The position numbers and the translations under genes were made by a program. A stretch of 64,000 nt of DNA from an uncultured Flavobacterium sp. (lineage in GTDB: Bacteria > Bacteroidota > Bacteroidia > Flavobacteriales > Flavobacteriaceae): NCBI RefSeq assembly GCF_951805225.1, contig NZ_OX638201.1, positions 4,402,001 to 4,466,000 on the forward strand. The letters run 5' to 3'. This document shows positions 43,369 to 53,089 of this stretch, one piece after another. Below the pieces are notes generated by a model that was not told the DNA's origin, did no database searches, and worked only from the letters and a program-made list of their open reading frames with translations. Position 1 is the first letter of the stretch. Each line of letters opens with the position of its first letter.

Positions 43369-44137
43369 CGGCTTCTATTTTTTGAGTCAAAACAATAAAT
43401 TCGTCTACGCTTAATTGCTCCGGACGCTTATCAAAGATAGTGTCTAATCGCAATTCATCTGATAAATTTAATGTTTTCAAACTGTTACGTAATGTTTTTC
43501 GTCTTTGCTGAAAAGCCGTTTTTACAACTGTAAAAAACAACTTTTCTCCACACGGAAGGCTATAATCTTCCTTTCGGGTCATTTTCATCACACCCGACTT
43601 AACCTTGGGCGGAGGAATAAAAACGTTTTCATCTACCGTAAACAAATACTCAGTATCATAGAAAGCCTGGGCTAATACAGATAAGATTCCGTACGCTTTT
43701 GAGCCTTTTTTCTCGCATATTCTTTCAGCAACTTCTTTTTGAAACATCCCCGAAAATTCCGGAATCTGATGCTTAAATTCTAAAGTCCTGAAAACAATTT
43801 GCGTAGAAATGTTATAGGGAAAATTCCCAATAATAGCGAATTGTTTATTTTCATAAACCTCGTTTATATTATATTTCAGGAAATCCTGAGAGATAATTTT
43901 ATCTTTTAGTTTTGGATAATTTTCACCCAAATACACCACAGATTCTCCATCAATCTCAATCACGTGTGTATTAATTGGTTTGTCAAGCAAATACTTAGTC
44001 AACACACCCATTCCTGGTCCTATTTCTAAAACCTCATCATATCCTTTTAAACTTAAAGTATCCGCAATAGCTTTTGCGATACTTTCGTCTTTCAGGAAGT
44101 GTTGTCCTAAATGTTTTTTGGCTTTTACTTTTTCCAT
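43358..44137 (-). CDS. rsmA: 16S rRNA (adenine(1518)/(1519)-N6)-dimethyltransferase
   Basis: A 259-residue SAM-dependent enzyme (KsgA) that dimethylates two adjacent adenines near the 3' end of 16S rRNA in late 30S assembly. Motifs: KKHLGQHFLKDESIAKAIAD, LEIGPGMGVLTKYLL (SAM), FAIIGNFPYNIST (catalytic N-F-P-Y), VFIPPPKVKSGVMKM, QRRKTLRNSLK. Start MEKVKAKKHLGQHF is standard. It overlaps mgtE by 11 bases on the same strand, so both are in one transcript. Confidence 0.96.
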   Translation of the reverse strand: MEKVKAKKHLGQHFLKDESIAKAIADTLSLKGYDEVLEIGPGMGVLTKYLLDKPINTHVIEIDGESVVYLGENYPKLKDKIISQDFLKYNINEVYENKQFAIIGNFPYNISTQIVFRTLEFKHQIPEFSGMFQKEVAERICEKKGSKAYGILSVLAQAFYDTEYLFTVDENVFIPPPKVKSGVMKMTRKEDYSLPCGEKLFFTVVKTAFQQRRKTLRNSLKTLNLSDELRLDTIFDKRPEQLSVDEFIVLTQKIEADGV

Positions 44138-44323
44138 TTTCTTTATTGTTTTGCCTTTTTAAAAAGACACTAAACTTTTCTTTCTTGCCAAGTTTGCCGC
44201 AAAGGCACTAAGATGCAAAGTTTTATTTATTTTTCTGTTTTGCCGAATTATACAAATTATCACAAATCTTAAAATATAATAATCTGCGTAAATCAGTTTA
44301 ATCCGTAAAATCGGCGGGCGATC

Positions 44324-44635
44324 TTAATGTTCCGAAATCACTTCTAATTCCGTTCTGAAAGAAAGCATTTTATCTGCAAATAATCCCAAAGCTTCTCTGT
44401 GAAATTCCGGTTCATCTTCGATATAATATTTCTCTAAAGTTTCTTTGCTATCGGTAACATATTGAACAGAATAAGTAATTCCGCCCATTTCTTCATTCAC
44501 CAAAACTTTTACAATTCGTGCCGAAGAAAACTTTTGAGTTGCCAGAATTTCCGGTATGTGTTTTTCCTGCATCCATTTTAACCATTGGTCGTGAACGCTT
44601 TCGTGTATATTGGTGGTAACGTTGTAAATAATCAT
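44324..44635 (-). CDS. DUF4286 family protein
   Basis: A 103-residue soluble protein: MIIYNVTTNIHESVHDQWLK, HIPEILATQKFSSARIVKV, GGITYSVQYVT, EPEFHREALGLFADKMLSFRTELEV. These are the steps of DUF4286, a small ferredoxin-like Bacteroidetes family found near rsmA and TPR genes. It is separated from rsmA by about 190 bases containing fragments of CGCAAAG-type repeats. Function unknown. Confidence 0.85.
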   Translation of the reverse strand: MIIYNVTTNIHESVHDQWLKWMQEKHIPEILATQKFSSARIVKVLVNEEMGGITYSVQYVTDSKETLEKYYIEDEPEFHREALGLFADKMLSFRTELEVISEH

Positions 44636-44780
44636 TTTTTTAAAGGTTCTGAGATTCTAATGTTCTAAGGGACTAAGTTTTTTAACTTTCCAGACTCTTA
44701 GAAACAAATCATCATATTTGTAATTCTTCTATAATCGTTTATTCGGTTAAACGTCTAACCGAATAAACGGTTCAACCAAA

Positions 44781-46562
44781 CTATAAATTCTTGTCTCCTC
44801 TTAACTGTCGGTATTTTTTTCTCGCATCAACAAAGTAAATACTATCCTGATGGTTAAAAATTACCTTCTCGTACAAAGGTTTTGCCTTTTCTATATCGTG
44901 CAATTCGTCGTTGTAAATCTCTGCCGAAAAAAACAGCGCTTCATCTACATAAATTCCGTCACTATGATTGTCAATAATCTGTTGGTATTGGCTTAAAGCC
45001 GAATTATAATCTTTCTGACTTTCATAAACTTTACCTAAACGCAACAATGTTACGGCTTCGATTTCTTGTCCTTTATAGGTTTTCAGAATGCTCTGAAACT
45101 GCGCAATTGCTTCCGGTTTTTTATTCTGATACATCAAAAAGTCACCTTTCGCAAACTGCTTTAAAGCCGTTTGTGTCGAATCTGCAACGGTATTATCATT
45201 AATCAATAAAAAATATTCAAGAGCATCATTTGCAATCAATTGCGTGTTTGCTGCTTTCAACTCTTTAAATTGTTTCAAAGCCCACTCAAAATCGCCTTTA
45301 TAATAACTTGTTTTTGCAGCTTTTAAACTTGCTTCGTGCGCCATTACATCATTCTTTAAATCCAACTGAATTTGCGAATAATAAATCAACGCCTGATTGT
45401 ATTTTTCTTCCAAAAGCAAGATGTCTGCCAACTCCATCTTAGCATCTGCTTCCTGATAATCATTCAAATTTAATTCCAGCGCTTTTTTAATAATTGCCTT
45501 GCCTTCTTCCGTCTTTTTTAGATTAAAAGCCAGGAAATGCGCCTGAATTATTTGCAAAGATAAGGTAAAAGGAGTTATTTCATAGGTTGTGAGCAATTGT
45601 TGTAACTCAGCATTAATAATTGGATAGTCTTTTTCCTGTGCTTTGTCGATTTTAATTTGCATTAAATACGAATTAGTCTGAACCAACAAATCTAAATCTT
45701 TAGTATTTTGAAGGATAAAATTCAGGATTTCTTCCGCTGTATCCGTATCATCTTCATTCATTGCAAACTGACTTAAATTTACAATACTCGAAAGAGATTC
45801 CGGTTCACGTTTGTAAATGGCTTTTTCCTGAATAAAGGCTTTTCCGAATTCTTTTTGTTGTACATAAAACCAACTTAAATAGTGATTCCAAAATACATCC
45901 TGATCTTTTTGAGTTCTAAGGATTAAAGCCTTACGCATTGCATCTTTAAAAGCGGTGTTATCTGTTTCGCCACTCATAAAACGCGATAATTGCGTCTGAA
46001 TTAAATTAGCATTCTGAGGATTATTATAGGATTCTGTTAATAAAAGTTCGATCATTTGATCCGTCTTTCCTAACTGTCCGTAAAGCATTCCTATTTGAAA
46101 ATTAAAATTGTAACTCGGCTGAACCTGCATTGCTGTTTGATATGCTTTTAAAGCATATTCAAGCAACACTTTTTTCTCAAAAGAATTCCCGATTCCGTAA
46201 ACATCATTCGGACTGGTTTTGATTTTTTCGATCGCCTGCTCGTAGTAATTTTTAGCTTTAGCGTCATTTTTCTGTAATTGGAAATTATATCCTAATTCTA
46301 CTAAAAAGACACCTTGTTTATATCTGTTAAAACGTTCCTGAATAGCTTTTTGAGCTACATCAAATTGCTGCAATTGCTGATAACAATCTACGGTTCTTAA
46401 AAAATATTGTGTATTGGATGGTGCACTGTTCAAAAGCTCTTCATAGCTGATTTTAGCTTTTTCGAAATCACCTTTATCGTAGTAATATTGAGCAAGTTGC
46501 TCATTTTGTGCTAGTGCAAAAGTAGACCACAACAGAACGATATAGATAAAGATGTTTTTCAT
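44781..46562 (-). CDS. Secreted tetratricopeptide-repeat protein
   Basis: A 593-residue exported protein. The signal peptide ends FALAQ (about 18). Many TPR units follow from residue 24 (QYYYDKGDFEKAKISYEELL) to near the end (ALSQYQQIIDNHSDGIYVDE, YNDELHDIEKAKPLYEKVIF), filling nearly the whole length. The last ones resemble the YbgF/outer-membrane-assembly type of TPR. It probably acts as a periplasmic scaffold. It lies upstream of the DUF4286 gene, 145 bases apart. Partner unknown. Confidence 0.88.
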   Translation of the reverse strand: MKNIFIYIVLLWSTFALAQNEQLAQYYYDKGDFEKAKISYEELLNSAPSNTQYFLRTVDCYQQLQQFDVAQKAIQERFNRYKQGVFLVELGYNFQLQKNDAKAKNYYEQAIEKIKTSPNDVYGIGNSFEKKVLLEYALKAYQTAMQVQPSYNFNFQIGMLYGQLGKTDQMIELLLTESYNNPQNANLIQTQLSRFMSGETDNTAFKDAMRKALILRTQKDQDVFWNHYLSWFYVQQKEFGKAFIQEKAIYKREPESLSSIVNLSQFAMNEDDTDTAEEILNFILQNTKDLDLLVQTNSYLMQIKIDKAQEKDYPIINAELQQLLTTYEITPFTLSLQIIQAHFLAFNLKKTEEGKAIIKKALELNLNDYQEADAKMELADILLLEEKYNQALIYYSQIQLDLKNDVMAHEASLKAAKTSYYKGDFEWALKQFKELKAANTQLIANDALEYFLLINDNTVADSTQTALKQFAKGDFLMYQNKKPEAIAQFQSILKTYKGQEIEAVTLLRLGKVYESQKDYNSALSQYQQIIDNHSDGIYVDEALFFSAEIYNDELHDIEKAKPLYEKVIFNHQDSIYFVDARKKYRQLRGDKNL

Positions 46563-46625
46563 AATTCAGTCTTTTTTAGTCACTTTTTTCAGTTTTTCAA
46601 TCTCAATACAAACTAAGTCTATAAA

Positions 46626-47450
46626 CTAAATTACAACTTGCTTCTTCGATTTCCAAACTATCAAAGCTAAACCAATTAAAATAAATGGAATACTTAATAA
46701 TTGTCCCATATTAATTGGCATACTGTTTTCCCAAGCTTCTTGATTTTCTTTGAAATATTCAATTATAAATCTGGCTAAGAACAATAACGTCAAGAAATAT
46801 CCAAAAATTATTCCGTCAGTTTTTCTGATTTTATCTGATTTATACATCCAATATAAAATCACAAAAATCAACAAATAAGCAAATGCTTCATACAATTGCG
46901 TTGGATGTCTTGGAATCATGTCGTCTCTTTCGAAAACAACTCCCCAATTTCCGTTAGTTGGTTTTCCGTAGATTTCAGAATTCATAAAATTCCCAAACCT
47001 AATAAAAGCTCCAGTAACAGGAACTCCAATTGACATTTTATCTAAAAGCCACAAGAACTTAACTTTGTATTTGCGACAATATAAAACCATCGCGATCAAA
47101 ACTCCAATTGATCCTCCGTGACTTGCCAATCCCATATAACCAACAAATTTATAAACTCCACCTACCTTCTGAATTGGCAAAAGAATCTCTATTGGATGTT
47201 GCAAAAAATAAGACGGTTCATAAAAAAAACAATGTCCTAATCGGGCGCCTAAAATTGTTCCAACTATTACATATACGAGTAAACTATCCAGATTGTCTAT
47301 GGATAAATGCTCTTTTTTGTAAATATTTCGTACAATATAATAACCCAGTAAAAGCCCGCAAGCAAAAAGAGCACCATAATATTTTAAAGGAAAACTATCC
47401 GTTATCATCACAATAACCGGATCTACATTCCAGTTTAGTACTCCATTCAT
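46626..47450 (-). CDS. lgt: Phosphatidylglycerol--prolipoprotein diacylglyceryl transferase
   Basis: A 274-residue inner-membrane enzyme with ~7 helices. It adds diacylglycerol to the lipobox Cys, the first step in maturing all the lipoproteins in this window. Signatures: ARLGHCFFYEP, GLASHGGSIGVLIAM, FIRFGNFMNSEIYGKP, PRHPTQLYEA and a conserved region before RFIIEYFKENQEAWE. All match the Lgt family, including the Arg and His residues of the active site. Encoded between serS and the TPR gene, same strand. Confidence 0.96.
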   Translation of the reverse strand: MNGVLNWNVDPVIVMITDSFPLKYYGALFACGLLLGYYIVRNIYKKEHLSIDNLDSLLVYVIVGTILGARLGHCFFYEPSYFLQHPIEILLPIQKVGGVYKFVGYMGLASHGGSIGVLIAMVLYCRKYKVKFLWLLDKMSIGVPVTGAFIRFGNFMNSEIYGKPTNGNWGVVFERDDMIPRHPTQLYEAFAYLLIFVILYWMYKSDKIRKTDGIIFGYFLTLLFLARFIIEYFKENQEAWENSMPINMGQLLSIPFILIGLALIVWKSKKQVVI

Positions 47451-47479
47451 AAGTATACCATTTAAAAGTATTCAGTCGC

Positions 47480-47510
47480 AGTCGCAGTTAAAAAACTGAA
47501 AACTGCGACT
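47480..47510 (-). terminator. Hairpin after serS
   Basis: AGTCGCAGTT pairs with AACTGCGACT (10 bp, 11-base loop), 25 bases after the serS stop. The T-tract is weak, so the terminator role is moderate. Confidence 0.5.
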
Positions 47511-47534
47511 GAGACTATTAACTTTATTTTATTC

Positions 47535-48806
47535 TTAATTTATAATATCAAATCCACAGTAAGGGCGTAAAACTTCTGGAATTACGATTCCTTCCGGAGT
47601 TTGGTAATTTTCTAATATTCCTGCCAAAACTCTTGGCAATGCCAATGAACTTCCGTTAAGTGTGTGTGCCAATTGATTTTTTCCGTCTTTGTCTTTGAAA
47701 CGTAATTTCAAGCGATTTGCCTGAAAAGTTTCAAAGTTAGAAACTGAACTAATTTCTAACCAACGATCCTGCGCTGTAGAAAATACTTCAAAATCATAGG
47801 TCAAAGCCGATGTGAATCCCATATCGCCACCACACAAACGTAAAACTCGGTATGGCAATTTCAATTCTTTCAAAATATCTTTTACATGCTCTACCATTCC
47901 GTCAAGTGCTTCATAAGACTTATCAGGATGTTCAACACGCACGATTTCTACTTTATCAAATTGGTGCAAACGGTTTAATCCACGAACGTGTGCTCCATAA
48001 GAACCTGCTTCACGACGGAAACATGGCGTATATGCTGTATATAAAACTGGTAATTCAGTTTCTGTTAAAAGAACATCACGGAATAAATTCGTAACCGGAA
48101 CCTCAGCCGTTGGAATCAAATATAAATCATCAATTGTTGAGTGATACATTTGTCCTTCTTTGTCTGGCAATTGTCCTGTTCCGTAACCTGAAGCTTCGTT
48201 TACCAAATGCGGAACTTGTACTTCATTATATCCTGCAGCAGTATTTTTATCTAAAAAGTAATTGATTAAGGCACGTTGTAAACGAGCACCTTTTCCTTTG
48301 TAAACCGGAAATCCTGCACCCGTAATTTTTACACCTAATTCAAAATCGATGATATCATATTTCTTTACCAATTCCCAGTGAGGTTGTGCACCTTCATGAA
48401 GAACCGGAATATCTCCTTCTTCGAAAACATTCAAATTGTCATCCGGAGTTTTTCCTTCAGGAACAATATCAGCCGGAAGATTTGGTAATGTGTATAATTT
48501 ATGAGTCAATTCGACAGCCAAAGCTTCTGCTTTTTCGCCTAATTCTTTACTTTTTTCTTTTAATGAAACGGTTTTTTCTTTTAAGATTGCGGCTTTAGAT
48601 TTCTCACCCGCTTTCATTAATTCGCCTATATCTTTGGACAATTTATTAGATTCGGCTAAAGTGTTATCTAATTCAACTTGTGTTGCGCGACGGTTTTCGT
48701 CTAGTTGCACCACTTCTTCAACAACGCTTTTAGCATCGATATTTCGTTTTGCTAAAGCCTTGATTACTTTCTCCTGATTCTCTCTAATAAATGCGATTTG
48801 TAACAT
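47535..48806 (-). CDS. serS: Seryl-tRNA synthetase
   Basis: A 423-residue class II aminoacyl-tRNA synthetase charging tRNA-Ser. It has the N-terminal long antiparallel coiled-coil arm (about 30-100). Class II motifs follow: ITGAGFPVYKGKGARLQRAL, LPVLYTAYTPCFRREAGSYG (motif 2), and LNGSSLALPRVLAGILENYQ (motif 3). An ATG 45 bases upstream is in frame but adds a basic tail not normal for the family. The start at 48806 (MLQIAFIRENQEKVIKAL) is used. Complete and standard. Confidence 0.96.
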   Translation of the reverse strand: MLQIAFIRENQEKVIKALAKRNIDAKSVVEEVVQLDENRRATQVELDNTLAESNKLSKDIGELMKAGEKSKAAILKEKTVSLKEKSKELGEKAEALAVELTHKLYTLPNLPADIVPEGKTPDDNLNVFEEGDIPVLHEGAQPHWELVKKYDIIDFELGVKITGAGFPVYKGKGARLQRALINYFLDKNTAAGYNEVQVPHLVNEASGYGTGQLPDKEGQMYHSTIDDLYLIPTAEVPVTNLFRDVLLTETELPVLYTAYTPCFRREAGSYGAHVRGLNRLHQFDKVEIVRVEHPDKSYEALDGMVEHVKDILKELKLPYRVLRLCGGDMGFTSALTYDFEVFSTAQDRWLEISSVSNFETFQANRLKLRFKDKDGKNQLAHTLNGSSLALPRVLAGILENYQTPEGIVIPEVLRPYCGFDIIN

Positions 48807-49085
48807 AGCTTGATTTTTATAACTATTGTATTTTTTATATAAAGGAAGCAAATTTAAGGAAATGTTTCATAAGAATAAGCCAAAGTTGATGAGGAAAAAC
48901 GATTTTGAAGATTATTATGCAAAGATCCGTTAAGGTTTTACAGAGATTCGGAAAGCTTTTTGGACAGATCAACATTATACAGATAAAATCCCAAAGCGAT
49001 GATACATTTTGCAGCAACAGATTTTAATCCGTTGAACGCATCAATTAAAATATAGAAATAAGTAAATTGCAATTAAAAATTTACA

Positions 49086-49697
49086 ATGATTAATATCGAC
49101 CACTTTATAGAAGATTTTTCAAAGACTTTCAAAGATCTTATTGTTTCAGAACCTTGGACAATTACAAACGATCTTAAAAATATAATCGAAAAAATGATTT
49201 TAAATCTTGATGATAATTATATAATTAAAGATAATGTTGCTATTCATAAATCTGCAATTATCGAAAATAATGTAATCATAAAAAGTCCTGCAATTATAAG
49301 TGCGAACTGCTTCATTGGAGCAAATGCTTATTTTAGAGAAGGTGTTTTTTTAGATCATTCTGTAAAAATTGGTCCCGGTTGCGAAATCAAAAATAGTATT
49401 GTTTGTTCAGGAACTGCAATTGCACATTTTAATTATATTGGAAATAGTATTATTGGCCGAAACATCAATTTTGAAGCAGGTTCGATTGCCGCAAATCATT
49501 ACAACGAGCGAGCTATAAAGAAGATATCTGTACTTTATAATGGAGAAATTATTGAAACTAACTCAGATAAATTTGGATCGCTAATTGGCGATAACTCCAG
49601 AGTTGGCGCAAATGCAGTATTATCACCAGGAACAATATTAACTAAAAACTCGATCGTAAAAAGACTTGAATTGATTGAGCAAGTTCCGCTAAAATAA
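49086..49697 (+). CDS. Left-handed beta-helix (hexapeptide-repeat) acyltransferase-like protein
   Basis: A 203-residue protein. An N-terminal helical part of about 55 residues is followed by hexapeptide repeats (about 57-195): VAIHKSAIIENNVIIKSPAI, ISANCFIGANAYFREGVFLD, NYIGNSIIGRNINFEAGSIA, SLIGDNSRVGANAVLSPGTI. It resembles the C-terminal half of GlmU-like nucleotidyl/acyl transferases without the pyrophosphorylase. The segment around NHYNER may hold the acyl acceptor His. No neighbour operon; the patatin gene converges from the right with 15 bases between stops. Substrate unknown. Confidence 0.75.
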   Translation: MINIDHFIEDFSKTFKDLIVSEPWTITNDLKNIIEKMILNLDDNYIIKDNVAIHKSAIIENNVIIKSPAIISANCFIGANAYFREGVFLDHSVKIGPGCEIKNSIVCSGTAIAHFNYIGNSIIGRNINFEAGSIAANHYNERAIKKISVLYNGEIIETNSDKFGSLIGDNSRVGANAVLSPGTILTKNSIVKRLELIEQVPLK

Positions 49698-49712
49698 TAT
49701 TTAGCGAAAGGC

Positions 49713-51257
49713 TTATTTATGCTCAACTAGCAATTCTCTCAATTCATTGGTTTTTAAATATGTCGCAAAACGTCCGGAAAGCAATAACATTTCTCTTTCT
49801 TCGGGCGTAATTCTCAATTTAGTTTCGACATGAGAAGCATATTCATATAGAAGTAAAATTTGTCGTGGTGACAATTCGCTAAATTTTTCTTTATCTAATG
49901 TGGCAACGATTACTTCGCCGTCTTTATCTTTTTTAAAGGCGTCCTCGCCAAATTTACTCAACAGTTCTTGCTTAAAATTAGCGTATAATTTTGACCAACT
50001 GCTCGAATCGTCATTTGTGTTTTTTAATTCGATTACTAAATCTTCATAAGGCTGATCTTTATCCAATTTTAATAAATGATCCCGAATCGTAGTAAAACCA
50101 ATAATTTGATAATTTGTAACCGGAATTTTATAGCGTTCAAAAGTATTTTCGACATCTTTATCAAAAGTCATATATCTTGTTTGAACCGTGTATAAAGATG
50201 CAGTTTCAAACAACGAAATCAACTTGATTTTGGCATCATTTACATAAGGTTCTTTTTTCCCCTGTCCCAAACAATCGATAAAAACTGCTTTTTTATTCTT
50301 ATCGTCAACTTTGGTATCGTTATGAAGTAATTCTACCAAAGTTTTATATCCCATATTATCTGAAGCGCCGCCATCGACAATACACAATATCTTATCTCTG
50401 TTTTTTACTCCGAATTTCACTTTTGGAAGAACTCCGGGAAAAGCTGAACTTGCTGTAATGGCGTAAGTAACCGGAAAATTATATCCGTCATTTATCTTAT
50501 TCTCATTCAATGCAATATCTGCTTTATTGGGCGCCAAAGACGAATTTAGATTTAAACCTCGAATAATATGTGGCATAAACGGAATGCGTTCGCCATTGTT
50601 AAAAGCAGTTCCATTTGCAACAAACATCGGTAAAGAAGGCGTTTGCTTACTATCTTTTGAAACAAAGAAATCCGACAATAACATTTGAGTTCCAAACTTA
50701 TTGACATTATCAGGATTAGTGCCGTCATATTGCAAAATATCCGAATCTATACGTTGCGTCATCGATATTTTATCTCCTTTTTCGTTTCGGCTATTGTTTA
50801 GAAGTGATAATATATTGGCCGATTTATCTACGTAATCTTTATACGCATCGGCTTTAGAAAAATAGAATTCGTTGAAAGTACAATTGTCATAAAACAATTT
50901 ATTTTTAAGAATAGTCAAATAATATCCCGCCGAAAAACAACCTCCAGAAACAGTCGAATAATAATCGATCTCATTCAGAAAATTACGTTGACCATCACTT
51001 TCTTTAATTTCTTCTAATCCTAAAAGAACGCCCATACTAAAAAACTGAGCTCTCGAACCTCCGCCCGAAATACCAATTCCAAGAGCAATATTAGGATTTT
51101 GAAACCTTTTATCCCTTTCCTGAACTGATTTGTAATCGCTTAATGATACCGATGGAATAGAATTATAATTGATTTCTGAAAACAGACTTATTTTATTTTG
51201 AGAAAATCCTATCTGAAGAAAAAGAAGAAAGAATATCTGGTAGTATCTACATCTCAT
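49713..51257 (-). CDS. Patatin-like phospholipase family protein (secreted)
   Basis: A 514-residue exported protein (signal ends GFSQ, about 20). The patatin fold starts with GISGGGSRAQFFSMGVLLGL, the oxyanion loop (GGGSRA at 65-70). The nucleophile elbow is STVSGGCFSAGYY (Ser104, cPLA2-like V-S-G-G). The catalytic Asp is in IVDGGASDNMGY (about residue 290). It would hydrolyse lipids or acyl chains in the periplasm or outside the cell. The C-terminal ~150 residues (helical, Lys/Asp-rich) have no recognised domain. Converges with the hexapeptide gene. Confidence 0.85.
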   Translation of the reverse strand: MRCRYYQIFFLLFLQIGFSQNKISLFSEINYNSIPSVSLSDYKSVQERDKRFQNPNIALGIGISGGGSRAQFFSMGVLLGLEEIKESDGQRNFLNEIDYYSTVSGGCFSAGYYLTILKNKLFYDNCTFNEFYFSKADAYKDYVDKSANILSLLNNSRNEKGDKISMTQRIDSDILQYDGTNPDNVNKFGTQMLLSDFFVSKDSKQTPSLPMFVANGTAFNNGERIPFMPHIIRGLNLNSSLAPNKADIALNENKINDGYNFPVTYAITASSAFPGVLPKVKFGVKNRDKILCIVDGGASDNMGYKTLVELLHNDTKVDDKNKKAVFIDCLGQGKKEPYVNDAKIKLISLFETASLYTVQTRYMTFDKDVENTFERYKIPVTNYQIIGFTTIRDHLLKLDKDQPYEDLVIELKNTNDDSSSWSKLYANFKQELLSKFGEDAFKKDKDGEVIVATLDKEKFSELSPRQILLLYEYASHVETKLRITPEEREMLLLSGRFATYLKTNELRELLVEHK

Positions 51258-51597
51258 TTTTGACTTTTTAAATCGCTAAATCATTCAAGGCTAAATTAAT
51301 GAAGTTATTTCAGAAAGTTACTTGAACGCTTCACAAAGATTCGCCAAGTTTTATTAAAAAAAATTTGAAATTAATCATGTGAAAATATATTAATCGCGCA
51401 AAGACGCAGAGTCGCAAAGGAAATAAAACTTAGCGCCTCTGCGTCTTTGCGAGCAATTTTATAGATATTATAAATCTTTGCGAGGCTTCAACTTCGCTCA
51501 GCCTGACAATGCATGATTAAAAACTTTGCGAATCTTTGCGAAAAACCTTAGCGAACTTTGCGGTAAAAAACCTTTGAACCTTTGAACCTCAAAAAAA
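51258..51597. other. Repeat-filled intergenic region
   Basis: About 340 bases. A CGCAAAGACGC-type hairpin (51392-51458) is followed by further CTTTGCGA and AACCTTTGAACC repeat fragments up to the stop of the DMP19-like gene. No coding frame of note. Confidence 0.6.
51392..51458. repeat. CGCAAAGACGC palindromic repeat
   Basis: Left arm 51392-51419 equals the arm at 30525-30552; the right arm (about 51430-51458, core CCTCTGCGTCTTTGCGAG) is its near complement. It is the short, hairpin form of the larger repeat at 30.5 and 58.2 kb. Confidence 0.75.
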
Positions 51598-52140
51598 CTA
51601 AGCTCTCTTAATTTCATGTCCAACAAATTCCTCTAAAGCAGCAAACATATCGTCTACAGAAAGTACTTCGAAATCAGGGTGGTTTTTCAAGAAATTAGCA
51701 TTTAGTGTAACCAGATTTTCTTCCAGTTCATAGAAAGTATCGTTTTGCAATAAATCGCGCGTTGGGTTTACGCCTTCCAATTTTCCGCTTACGAATTTAT
51801 TCAGCTTTACGCTGCTCATCAATTTGACTTTTTTGCTTTGTTGTTGAAACAATTCCAAATGTTTTTCGGCACCAATTAATGCCAAACCTTCTTCGATAAG
51901 TTCGTTCAACTCTTTATTCCAACCCGATTTATAGACAAACTGAGCAAAATTTCCTTCGGCATATTGCGAATAGTAATAATCAAGATAGTAACTCATCAAA
52001 GCATCTTCGTGAATAAATTCGTCATCGACACCTTCTTCGCGCATTAAATTGATTACCGAAATATTGGAATGAATCACATCGTGAAGATTTTCACTATTCA
52101 TTGCCGTTTCAGAAACTATTATTCTACCAAATTCCTCCAT
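51598..52140 (-). CDS. DMP19/DUF4375-like protein
   Basis: A 180-residue soluble, acidic, mostly helical protein. The body (SENLHDVIHSNISVINLMRE, DALMSYYLDYYYSQYAEGNF, FAQFVYKSGWNKELNELIEE) resembles the DMP19 fold, which shows an acidic surface suited to mimic DNA. The C-terminus (LKNHPDFEVLSVDDMFAALE) is helical. The start at 52140 (MEEFGRIIVSE) is preferred to an ATG 30 bases upstream that would add a basic tail. No function is claimed beyond the family; DNA mimicry is only a possibility. Confidence 0.6.
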   Translation of the reverse strand: MEEFGRIIVSETAMNSENLHDVIHSNISVINLMREEGVDDEFIHEDALMSYYLDYYYSQYAEGNFAQFVYKSGWNKELNELIEEGLALIGAEKHLELFQQQSKKVKLMSSVKLNKFVSGKLEGVNPTRDLLQNDTFYELEENLVTLNANFLKNHPDFEVLSVDDMFAALEEFVGHEIKRA

Positions 52141-52210
52141 CTTGTTTTTTGTTTTGAGATTGTTTTGCAAATTTCAGCTAAATTAAAACAGAAAAAAAAC
52201 ACAATCTGAT

Positions 52211-52381
52211 TTAAATACCATCAGATCCTTCATTCTTCTTTTGCTCATTCATTTTTGCAACCAAAGCTTTCAATCGCAATGCATGTTCTTTTTTTTCGGC
52301 TTGAATTTTAGCCTTTTTCTTATTGAGCAATTTGGTATGCAAAGCCTTGTTTTTGGTATTTTTTTCAGGTCCTTTTGCCAT
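52211..52381 (-). CDS. Small basic Lys-rich protein
   Basis: A 56-residue highly charged protein (MAKGPEKNTKNKALHTKLLN, then KKKAKIQAEKKEHALRLK). Small Lys-rich proteins like this are common in Flavobacteriaceae and may bind nucleic acid or ribosomes. The start is taken at 52381 because the upstream part of the longer frame runs through a GC-rich repeat (52451-52513) and looks non-coding. Homologues are hypothetical to my knowledge. Confidence 0.6.
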   Translation of the reverse strand: MAKGPEKNTKNKALHTKLLNKKKAKIQAEKKEHALRLKALVAKMNEQKKNEGSDGI

Positions 52382-52450
52382 GATTTCTGCTTCTTTACAT
52401 TGTTTTGCAAATTTCGGGGAAATAATAATACAAATGACATTATTTTTTTG

Positions 52451-52513
52451 GCCTTTTCTGCGGCGGCGGATCAGGTTATTCGCTGCTATCCCTAACGCAT
52501 ACATTTTCAAAAG
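52451..52513. repeat. GCGGCGG repeat, short copy
   Basis: GCGGCGGCGGATC ... ATTCGCTGCTATCCCTAACGC ... ATTTTCAAAAG. It shares ends with the longer unit at 53090-53195 but lacks about 40 interior bases. GC content is far above the surroundings. Confidence 0.65.
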
Positions 52514-52590
52514 ACAATAATAATTGGCAAAGATTTTGTTTCACTATTTAAAATTTCAACCAATAAACAAAACCACTAAAACCAAAAACC

Positions 52591-53022
52591 ATGAAAGAAA
52601 CCGTCTATAAGAGCTTACTATTTTCTCTTTTGATTACTAATATTTGGAGTGTAATAATATTTTTTATCTATTTTTTTGAAAGTCCGGGATGGTTTCAGGG
52701 TTTAACAACTCTCATGATTTTTGTATATAGTTGTTGGTTTACTTCAGCTTTAGGAATTCTTTCTATAATAATTTCATTCCTAAAAAAATGGTTTTCTACT
52801 CAAAGGAAACTCTTCATGCTTGTTTTAATTGCATGGCTAAATTCATTTTTCTCAATAATACTTTTAATAGTAACCTCTTTGGAAATAGTTCGTTCAGAAG
52901 CCATTTTTGGTTTTTACCTATTTTTAAACCTTATTGTTTCAATAGTAGCATTATTAATTATAAAAAGAATTTACAAAACCAATCAGCCCGATTTCCAATC
53001 AATAACCCAACATACAGTTTAG
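52591..53022 (+). CDS. Small four-helix membrane protein
   Basis: A 143-residue hydrophobic protein with four probable transmembrane helices (about 9-29, 37-62, 74-96, 103-125). The N-terminus MKETVYKSLLFSLLITNIWS has a basic start typical of membrane insertion. The C-terminus is short and polar. No domain recognised. It lies alone between two copies of a GC-rich repeat. Could be a small stress or transport-accessory protein; not claimed. Confidence 0.6.
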   Translation: MKETVYKSLLFSLLITNIWSVIIFFIYFFESPGWFQGLTTLMIFVYSCWFTSALGILSIIISFLKKWFSTQRKLFMLVLIAWLNSFFSIILLIVTSLEIVRSEAIFGFYLFLNLIVSIVALLIIKRIYKTNQPDFQSITQHTV

Positions 53023-53089
53023 AAAATTAAATTAAACCTCAACGCAACCTTTTATAAAATCATAGAAACTTATAATAGTAATTTTCATG

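Noticed and set aside
52382..52510. N-terminal extension of the small Lys-rich protein
   Set aside because: The extension is encoded by the GC-rich repeat, and the shorter start gives a compact, homogeneous basic protein.
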